Below are positions 7,233 to 12,892 of a DNA stretch of 21,895 nucleotides, piece after piece (positions within the stretch are counted from its first letter, which is position 1; every line of letters starts with the position of its first letter). Source of the DNA: CAYGZQ01 sp964354375 [NCBI: uncultured Planctomycetota bacterium] (lineage in GTDB: Bacteria > JAJVIF01 > JAPKYR01); assembly GCA_964354375.1 (NCBI GenBank), contig CAYGZQ010000066.1, positions 1 through 21,895 on the forward strand, read 5' to 3'. A model generated the notes under the pieces. That model was given only the letters and a program-made list of their open reading frames with translations. It searched no databases and was not told the DNA's origin. The translations under genes were made by a program, and so were the position numbers.

Positions 7233-7307
7233 TGCGCGCTAGCTCAATGGTAGAGCAACCGGCTGTTAACCGGTTGGTTCGAGGTTCGAGCCCTCGGCGC
7301 GCAGCCA
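7233..7307 (+). tRNA. tRNA-Asn (anticodon GTT), CCA encoded
   Basis: A full cloverleaf can be drawn: acceptor TGCGCGC/GCGCGCA with all seven pairs, D stem GCTC/GAGC, anticodon stem ACCGG/CCGGT with loop CTGTTAA, T stem CGAGG/CCTCG with loop TTCGAGC, discriminator G7304 and encoded CCA at 7305-7307. The anticodon GTT reads Asn codons. The gene is convergent with the glycosyltransferase, with a palindromic repeat between them. Confidence 0.98.
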
Positions 7308-7318
7308 TCTTCACCTCC

Positions 7319-7408
7319 CGTCTCTTAGAAGCGAAACACCCATCTGTTCGCCGCGGCGAACATATGGGCGCCACGAGACTCCCCCCATGGGGGGACAGCT
7401 AAGAGACG
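7319..7408. repeat. REP/MITE-like foldback repeat, copy 1
   Basis: The outer arms CGTCTCTTAG (7319-7328) and CTAAGAGACG (7399-7408) are perfect inverted repeats. Inside are CCCAT/ATGGG and TGTTCGCC/GGCGAACA (7339-7368) and the palindrome C6-AT-G6 (7381-7394). The right end shares C-run/G-run, GAC and GCTAAGAG with the copy at 8248. Its last bases supply the stop codon of the glycosyltransferase. Lying between convergent genes, it could end transcription both ways. Confidence 0.75.
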
Positions 7409-8169
7409 AACTTCCTGAGCTTCCCCAGCACCTTATAGCTCCAGATCAGTCGGAAGTATCGCAGAACTGTCCGCGTGATTTTCAGCTTGCTCGGGCCCGA
7501 CTTGAGGTCATAGCGAAGAACCAGCGGAACTTCTCCCACTTTCGCGCCGATGTGCGACAGCTTGACGAGAATCTCCACCATGCAGACGAAGTCCTTCTCG
7601 TCCACGAGATTGTCGCCGTAGATTTCTCGGGCTCGCTTGAGGATTCTTCCGGAATAGAGACGGAACCCGCATGAGTAGTCGGTCGCGCCCTTGATCCGGA
7701 AAGCTGCGGCCATAATCGAACTTGCGCCGCGACTGAGAACCTTCCGATGGAACGCCAGCCCGATCTCTTCCCCCTTGTCGGTGTCGGACGATCTGCAGTA
7801 TCGGCTCGCGATGACTACGTCGAGGTCTTCGGCATTCTGTTTTGCTCTCATGCGGACCGCGAGTGCGGGATCCTGCGTGTTGTCGGCGTCGAGAGCCACG
7901 ACCGCATCGTCTTCGGAAACGATGTTGCCCAGGTGGGTCAGACCGGTACGCATGGCTGCGCCGAGGCCCCGGTTTGTTTCATGCGTGAGCACGGTCACAG
8001 GCGCAAGCTTCTTCCATTCATCGAGGATCTGCGGCGTACGGTCGCGAGAGCCGTCGTCGACCACAACGATTCGCCATTCCTCACCGGGGAACGTGACGGT
8101 CGTGACGGCCCTGAGGACATCGGCAATCGAGCGCTCCTCGTTGTACGCAGGAAGAAGATAGTAGATCAC
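7399..8169 (-). CDS. Family 2 glycosyltransferase (dolichyl-phosphate mannosyltransferase-like)
   Basis: A 256-residue GT-A fold enzyme. Seen: N-terminal LLPAYNEERSI, the nucleotide-binding VVVDDGSRDRT (35-45), the metal-binding DxD at Asp94/Asp96 in VALDADNTQD, SRYCRSSDT, and SCGFRLYSG in the acceptor region. There is no C-terminal membrane pair, so it is the short soluble form. Family knowledge: such enzymes move a sugar from a nucleotide-sugar to polyprenyl phosphate or to a growing glycan. The start is GTG at 8169, preceded by GAGG. The last codon and stop lie inside the palindromic repeat 7319-7408, so the repeat has either set or replaced the native 3' end. A methyltransferase lies upstream on the same strand. 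Together they suggest surface-glycan or lipid-linked sugar work. Confidence 0.92.
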   Translation of the reverse strand: MIYYLLPAYNEERSIADVLRAVTTVTFPGEEWRIVVVDDGSRDRTPQILDEWKKLAPVTVLTHETNRGLGAAMRTGLTHLGNIVSEDDAVVALDADNTQDPALAVRMRAKQNAEDLDVVIASRYCRSSDTDKGEEIGLAFHRKVLSRGASSIMAAAFRIKGATDYSCGFRLYSGRILKRAREIYGDNLVDEKDFVCMVEILVKLSHIGAKVGEVPLVLRYDLKSGPSKLKITRTVLRYFRLIWSYKVLGKLRKFVS

Positions 8170-8247
8170 AAGGTCGCCTCTTCGGTCGAAGCTCGACGGT
8201 ATATGTTACAGCGCCGCAATGAGAAAGCAAGGAAGAGCCCCCCTGTG

Positions 8248-8320
8248 GTCCCCCCCCAAGGGGGGGACGGCTAAGAGGCACGGTTTTGTCCGCTGCGGCG
8301 GACAAGACCGGGTGCCTGTC
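8248..8320. repeat. REP/MITE-like foldback repeat, copy 2
   Basis: The first hairpin is GTC7 (8248-8256) with G7AC (8260-8268). The second is 17 pairs long: GGCAC (8277-8281) with GTGCC (8312-8316), and GGTTTTGTCCGC (8282-8293) with GCGGACAAGACC (8298-8309), with one G-T pair and a GG bulge. It shares the C-run/G-run and GGCTAAGAG core with copy 1, and the two copies flank the glycosyltransferase. Confidence 0.75.
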
Positions 8321-8338
8321 CCCATGCTCTTGTCTCTG

Positions 8339-9349
8339 TTATTCGAGAAGTGCCTTTGGCACTCCTTCTTCACTGTCTTCTGCAAAGCAGACTGCCACCA
8401 GTTCCTCTCCCTGATTCCCGGTCTCTGTTATGGACACGGGTTTGAAACCTGCCATCAGCAGGATACTCTTGAGAGTGTTTTGGTCGAAAAGAAACAGATG
8501 ATCCGCTGGTCCGACTGCCTCCCAATCGACCCCCAGCTTCCTTGCATACTCGCAACCGAGGTTCGGAGTGGCAACGACGGCAATCCCGCCGGACTTGCAG
8601 AGCTCCCTCATGCGCCTGAGGAAAGCGAGAGGGTCGGGCGTGTGCTCTATCACGTGAAGACCGGTTACAGCATCAAAGCGTTCTCTGATTCCACAGGACT
8701 CCAGACTGCTGGTCCTCACATCGATGGAAAACCTGGCGCGTACTTTCTTGCTCGTGAACCAGCCGGGTTCAATACCTGCGACGTCAAAGCCCGCGCCACG
8801 AGCAGCTCGCAGGAATGTCCCGGCTCCGCACCCGACGTCAAGCAGGTGGGTTCCCTTACCAGGGAAACCGTAGTGGCTCAACAACGTCAGCTTTTTCTGC
8901 ACGCCTGGGTCCGATTCTCCCGAGTTCGATGATTGATGCGACTGTACATTCTTTGCCTCTTTCCATGACCAGGCCTGAAGGAAAACGGCTCTCCTGATCG
9001 GCCCGAATCGCGGTTTGGCCATTACCTGGCCGCACCCGGCACAGGAGACCATGGCCAGGTTGTCCTTGGGGTAAAGAAAGTCGGAATCTTCGCAACCACA
9101 AACCGGGCAGGCCGGATACTCGAGTCTGTCCATCAACAGAGAGAATTCCTGCAGAACAGAACCGACCACCGCTGCAATGAGAGCAGCGATAGCCAATCCG
9201 AGCCAGAAGGCCCCTGCTCCAATGAAGAATAATCCCAGCGCAAGGCAGGCGAGAAGAATGACCAGGGGAAGAAGTCGGGGAAGCCTTCTTCTGGGCAAGT
9301 ACTTCCGCCTTTCTGTTTCTGCTCTCTCTCCCATCTGCTTATCCGTCAC
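8339..9349 (-). CDS. Membrane-anchored methyltransferase with zinc ribbon
   Basis: About 336 residues from the GTG at 9349, which has GGAAGAG five bases upstream. The frame stays open to 9445, but that longer form would read through the cytochrome terminator at 9404-9428. Seen: a basic N-terminus, two hydrophobic segments (about 27-44 and 46-66), a zinc-ribbon CPVCG at 81-85 paired with CAGCG at 103-107, then a class I methyltransferase with HLLDVGCGAGTF (168-179) and a SAM-ribose acid at Glu194 in VAGIEP. HVIEHTPDPLAFL and a closing LVAVCFAED follow. The pattern matches the methyltransferase family (types 11/23) found in surface-polysaccharide clusters, where a zinc ribbon precedes the catalytic domain. 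The membrane hairpin in front is unusual and should tether it to the inner membrane. The substrate is unknown; the downstream glycosyltransferase suggests a glycan. Confidence 0.87.
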   Translation of the reverse strand: MTDKQMGERAETERRKYLPRRRLPRLLPLVILLACLALGLFFIGAGAFWLGLAIAALIAAVVGSVLQEFSLLMDRLEYPACPVCGCEDSDFLYPKDNLAMVSCAGCGQVMAKPRFGPIRRAVFLQAWSWKEAKNVQSHQSSNSGESDPGVQKKLTLLSHYGFPGKGTHLLDVGCGAGTFLRAARGAGFDVAGIEPGWFTSKKVRARFSIDVRTSSLESCGIRERFDAVTGLHVIEHTPDPLAFLRRMRELCKSGGIAVVATPNLGCEYARKLGVDWEAVGPADHLFLFDQNTLKSILLMAGFKPVSITETGNQGEELVAVCFAEDSEEGVPKALLE

Positions 9350-9403
9350 AATCACTCTTCCAGCCTCTTTTGTCAAGTGGGACAGGAAGAGTGCAGGAAG
9401 CAC

Positions 9404-9428
9404 AAAAAACCCCCTCCTGGGGAGGGGG
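9404..9428 (-). terminator. Intrinsic terminator of the multiheme cytochrome gene
   Basis: Read on the minus strand, CCCCCTCC (9428-9421) pairs with GGAGGGGG (9417-9410) around a three-base loop, followed by six T residues (9409-9404). It lies 30 bases past the cytochrome stop and upstream of the methyltransferase start, so the two are separate units. Confidence 0.9.
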
Positions 9429-9457
9429 TGGATTCTTCTCAGCAATACAGAGCTCGA

Positions 9458-10879
9458 CTACTGCAGGAACTGGGTCGCGAAGTCGATGCGATAGGGCAGC
9501 GGCAGGTAGACGGAGTCGACCCCGCCTTCCTCGGGTGTGACCCTGTAGAAGAGCTGGGCCGTGACGAAGAGGTCTTCCTGGGTCTCGGGCATCGGGACCA
9601 CGAAGCTCTCGGTGCGGGTCTCGCCGGGGAGGAGAGTCGTATCGGTAAGGACCTGAGTGGCCTTCCAGTTCTGCATCGTGGGATTGCCGTTCGCGTCCCC
9701 GAGAATACGCTCGTACACGCGCTTGCCCTCCCACAGGGTTTCGTCGGACGAACCCTTCAACCGGACGATAAGGATAAGCTGGCGCATGCCGTTGGAGGAC
9801 GGGTAGTTATGACCGGCCTTGGCGTTGGTTACGTCCACGTCGATGTAGACTTCCTCACCCTGGATGTCGGTGGTGAAATCGACCGTCGCGCTCTCGACCA
9901 TGAAGTCGTAGTCATGGCCGCCGCCGAGCGAGTGCGTTCGAACGTCCGGTCTCCAGTCGCCTCTCAGGCTGGAGCGTCCGGCGTATGTCGCCATGTGGCA
10001 GTTCTGGCAATAGATCGTGTTTGCGGGATTGTTGTACTGGCTTCCAAACCATTCATCGTAGGTGTTGTAGACGTTGAGACCCCAGGGGTTCTTGTACTGG
10101 TGGCAGCCCCGGCAGAATCTCGAATCCTCGGAGAGCCTTGAGTACTCGATCGCGTGCGACGAGGTTGTCGCGAACATCCTGGGTCCCTGCTTGATGTGAC
10201 CCCAGTAGATCACGTAGCCCTCGGTCTCGGTGTAGTCGACGACCGTATGGCAGTAATCGCAGAAAATGCCGTCGATGTTGTTCTCGAGGAACAAGTCGGC
10301 ATCCTTGGTGAAATCGGCGCCCGGAGCGTGGCATCTCATGCAGTTCACGAACACCTTGCCGTCCCGGATGCCTTCCTTCATCAGGCCGTCGCCGTGCACC
10401 TGGACCGAGATCTGGCCCTTCTTGTCCTCAATTCGGAAGATGGGCACCTGCATCTCTTCAGAAGCCACCTCGGTGGTCCGAGCTTCCCGCCACCTGAATC
10501 GTCTGAGCTCGCGTCCCGTAAGGTCCGATATCTCGGCGGCTTCCTCGGGCTCCTGGTAGTATTCAGCCGAGTTCAGGTATCTCTGGTAGTCGGAATAGAA
10601 CGACTGGAAGACAGGCTCCCGCCATGCCTGGTGATGCATCGAGCGCGACCACTGCTCGTACAGCTCCAGGTGGCACATGGCGCAAAGGCTGTTCGGCTGG
10701 AAGGGCGACTCGTTCGAGACCACCATGATCATTCTCTCGTCGATCGCCTTGTCGGCTTCGACTGTGAGCGGATCGATACGGGTGGCCGGACGAGCCAGCA
10801 GGTTCGAGACTCCCAGGACGAGCACAGCCAGTATGACCAGGCTCATCCAGACTGTTCGTGTGCGGGTTGTCTGAGTCAT
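9458..10879 (-). CDS. Membrane-anchored pentaheme cytochrome c (cytochrome c554-like)
   Basis: A 473-residue exported electron carrier. Seen: an uncleaved signal anchor at about 11-28 after a basic start, and five CxxCH heme c sites: CAMCH (66-70), CMRCH (180-184), CDYCH (207-211), CRGCH (256-260) and CQNCH (291-295). Several free His residues (for example His82, His83, His242) may supply distal ligands. The last 150 residues lack hemes and look like a beta-rich domain (VYIDVDVTNAKAGHNYPSS). Family knowledge: c554-type proteins pass electrons in nitrogen-oxide or extracellular respiration in the periplasm. No partner oxidoreductase or quinol dehydrogenase is encoded nearby and a terminator follows directly, so it seems to be a lone gene. 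The ATG at 10879 has only AGAGG about 12 bases upstream, so the start is not strongly fixed. The redox partner is unknown. Confidence 0.93.
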   Translation of the reverse strand: MTQTTRTRTVWMSLVILAVLVLGVSNLLARPATRIDPLTVEADKAIDERMIMVVSNESPFQPNSLCAMCHLELYEQWSRSMHHQAWREPVFQSFYSDYQRYLNSAEYYQEPEEAAEISDLTGRELRRFRWREARTTEVASEEMQVPIFRIEDKKGQISVQVHGDGLMKEGIRDGKVFVNCMRCHAPGADFTKDADLFLENNIDGIFCDYCHTVVDYTETEGYVIYWGHIKQGPRMFATTSSHAIEYSRLSEDSRFCRGCHQYKNPWGLNVYNTYDEWFGSQYNNPANTIYCQNCHMATYAGRSSLRGDWRPDVRTHSLGGGHDYDFMVESATVDFTTDIQGEEVYIDVDVTNAKAGHNYPSSNGMRQLILIVRLKGSSDETLWEGKRVYERILGDANGNPTMQNWKATQVLTDTTLLPGETRTESFVVPMPETQEDLFVTAQLFYRVTPEEGGVDSVYLPLPYRIDFATQFLQ

Positions 10880-11345
10880 GATGTTACAATTGCCTCTGGT
10901 GAGATCGAAATGATTGAAACAATATTAATAGGACAAAACTCCCGTGCCTGCAAGCCGCAGGAACGATTGGCACACTATACCGGAGATGCCCGCAACTGTC
11001 AACGTTGAATTCCTGCAAATCGCGGGATGAGAGCCGGGACGAAAATATCCGCAGGCGGGCGAGGGGTGGATCCATCGGTCCTCGCTCAGTCGCAAGAAGA
11101 TCTCGGGACAATCTGACGTCGGATGGACAATGTGCCGGAGGGCCGAAGCTCTTCACTGATTTCAGCAGACAAGCTCCAATGAGGTCTGATGAATGGGCGA
11201 CATAGCCGCGTTTGCGCTATAGTGCATTTTGTAATTAAACTTATAGCGATTTCCCTCAATTGTGGAACATAGTGTGCTATATCCTGCGAAGTTGGCACGG
11301 TCTTCGCCTGAACCCGCTGTCATTCAGACCCAGGTGAGACTGACG
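10880..11345. other. Intergenic region between divergent cytochrome and CAP-lipoprotein genes
   Basis: These 466 bases hold no convincing gene. The part after 11200 is markedly AT-richer and contains a spaced inverted repeat CGCTATA (11215-11221) and TATAGCG (11242-11248), plus a related ATAGTGTGCTAT at 11268-11279. These could be regulator sites for the plus-strand gene. I could not fix a promoter with good spacing. Bases 10985-11150 show nothing I can name. Confidence 0.4.
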
Positions 11346-12692
11346 ATGCTTCGATTCCTGACAGCGCTCTTTCTCGTTCTGATAACTTTCGCGGCGTGCT
11401 CGCGCGCAGGCGATCCGGTGATTCCAATATCACCTGAGGATACTCCTGCGCTCAAGGCGGGCGAACCACTTGCGTCTTTCGATTCGCCCGACGCGGTCGC
11501 GGCTGACAACGGTACCGAAATCTGGGGCGAGATCGACATCGCCTGGGACCGTGCGTCAGGCGAGATCGCATTCGATTCGAGATCAGCCGATATCGCGCTC
11601 AGACACTACAAGGTCTCCTATTTCCTCACCCCTCCCTGGTGCGCCGACTGCATACAGGTCGATCTTGTCAACAACGATCCGACTCTGGGCACCGGGGAAG
11701 TGGACATCACGCTCAGGAATCCGACGAGTCTGTGGGCCTACGATGTCCGGGGTGTGCTGCGGGTTCCGAGCGGGACGAATCTAAGTCTGCTGAACGCGAG
11801 CGGGTACACGGATTTGTTTCAGACGACGGGATACGAGTATCCTGCGCCGTTTCGGACATTCGCCCAGACATTCCCGCAGCACGAGTTCGAGCCGGGCGCT
11901 TATTTCACAGAGATTTTCGATCTGAAGGCCGATCCGGGAAGCGATGTGGTCGATTTCAATCTGCTCGTGACCGCAGCGCATCCCGCGCCGTCCGGCGATG
12001 TCAGTGCCATCGGAGAATTCAGCCAGTCGGGTCAGCTTCTCAATGCGGGCGGCAGCGCGCTCATGGGATTCGTCGTCGAGGATCTGCAGAATGATATCTC
12101 CGGAGTGCTGCTGCACACGAGCCCGCTCGGAGGCGGCGATGTCTGGCTGACGCTGTCGAGCGGACGCTGGGAAGCGCTCGTGACGAACTACACCGCGACT
12201 CCCGGTTTGTACGAGCTCAAGGTCGACGCATATTCTCCAAACCTGCAGGGAGGCGTAACAAGCCAGTTCCGCAAGGCAGTCGTGTTTCACGACCTGACCG
12301 AGTTCCGGTCGCAGCTTCTTGGCTATGTGAACGCGGACAGGGCGTCGAACGGGCTGGGCCCGCTGGCCATTGACGCCGACCTGAACACGACCGCGCAGTC
12401 TCACGCCCAGGACATGTCGGACCGGGAATATTTCAGCCACACGAACCTGGACGGATGGAGCCCGTGGGATCGGATGGCGTACTACGGGGTTGATTTCTCC
12501 ACAGCAGGAGAGAATATCGCGGTCGGACAGGACACGCCGTACGAAGTGGAGTCCGCGTGGATGAATTCTCCCGGGCACAAAGCGAACATATTGAACGGAT
12601 CATTCGGGAAGATAGGGCTGGGCATCGCGCCGACCCAGGACGGGGACATGTACGCGCCGGGGTACTACTGGGTCCAGGCATTTACGAACTAG
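11346..12692 (+). CDS. Lipoprotein with C-terminal CAP (SCP/PR-1, YkwD-like) domain
   Basis: 448 residues from the ATG at 11346, with AGGTGAG about eight bases upstream. The open frame begins at 11262, but only this Met starts a signal peptide: MLRFLTALFLVLITFAAC, with Cys18 as the lipidation site (lipobox FAAC, slightly unusual). Residues about 60-310 are a beta-rich region of unknown type with a CADC pair (99-102). Residues about 324-448 are a CAP domain: LLGYVNADRASNGLGPL, the His353 and Glu389 (AGENIA) pair, and His411 in SPGHKANIL, matching the conserved CAP cavity tetrad. It ends at YYWVQAFTN, the usual closing strand. Bacterial CAP proteins are secreted, often linked to envelope or matrix functions, and mostly lack a proven activity. 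A strong terminator follows, so it is a single-gene unit. Confidence 0.9.
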   Translation: MLRFLTALFLVLITFAACSRAGDPVIPISPEDTPALKAGEPLASFDSPDAVAADNGTEIWGEIDIAWDRASGEIAFDSRSADIALRHYKVSYFLTPPWCADCIQVDLVNNDPTLGTGEVDITLRNPTSLWAYDVRGVLRVPSGTNLSLLNASGYTDLFQTTGYEYPAPFRTFAQTFPQHEFEPGAYFTEIFDLKADPGSDVVDFNLLVTAAHPAPSGDVSAIGEFSQSGQLLNAGGSALMGFVVEDLQNDISGVLLHTSPLGGGDVWLTLSSGRWEALVTNYTATPGLYELKVDAYSPNLQGGVTSQFRKAVVFHDLTEFRSQLLGYVNADRASNGLGPLAIDADLNTTAQSHAQDMSDREYFSHTNLDGWSPWDRMAYYGVDFSTAGENIAVGQDTPYEVESAWMNSPGHKANILNGSFGKIGLGIAPTQDGDMYAPGYYWVQAFTN

Positions 12693-12743
12693 GGCGCGGT
12701 GCGGAAGAAAAATCTGGACGGTTTCTCCCTCTGCTCTCCTCCC

Positions 12744-12785
12744 ATGCGGCGACCGCATCTCACCGGTCGCCGCATCTGTTTTATT
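12744..12785 (+). terminator. Intrinsic terminator of the CAP lipoprotein gene
   Basis: ATGCGGCGACC (12744-12754) pairs perfectly with GGTCGCCGCAT (12765-12775), followed by CTGTTTTATT (12776-12785). The eleven-pair stem and T-rich tail, 51 bases past the stop codon, are typical. Confidence 0.85.
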
Positions 12786-12789
12786 GAAA

Positions 12790-12826
12790 CCTCCCCTCTC
12801 CATCTTGTGGAGAGGGGCAGGGGGTG
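12790..12826. repeat. Short palindromic repeat (family shared with 20731-20797)
   Basis: CCCCTCTCC (12793-12801) pairs with GGAGAGGGG (12809-12817), and GGGGGTGAGG follows. The same CCCCCTCTCC/GGAGAGGGGG core and GGGGTGAGG end occur in the larger copy at 20731-20797, so this is a shortened member. Confidence 0.7.
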
Positions 12827-12879
12827 AGGTCGTCCTTCTCCCGCTCGTTCTGTTGCTGGTGAAATCGACATCACCGGGG

Positions 12880-12885
12880 TATCAT
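12880..12885 (+). promoter_or_regulatory. Possible -10 element for a leaderless polA transcript
   Basis: TATCAT ends seven bases before the polA ATG at 12893, which would place the transcript start at or next to the A of the start codon. No ribosome binding site is visible before that ATG, which is consistent. The best -35 (TTGCTG at 12853-12858) is 21 bases away, too far for a standard promoter, so this is tentative. Confidence 0.3.
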
Positions 12886-12892
12886 TTGGCGC

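Noticed and set aside
9350-9445. N-terminal extension of the zinc-ribbon methyltransferase
   Set aside because: It would contain the cytochrome terminator (9404-9428) as coding sequence. The GTG at 9349 has its own ribosome binding site.
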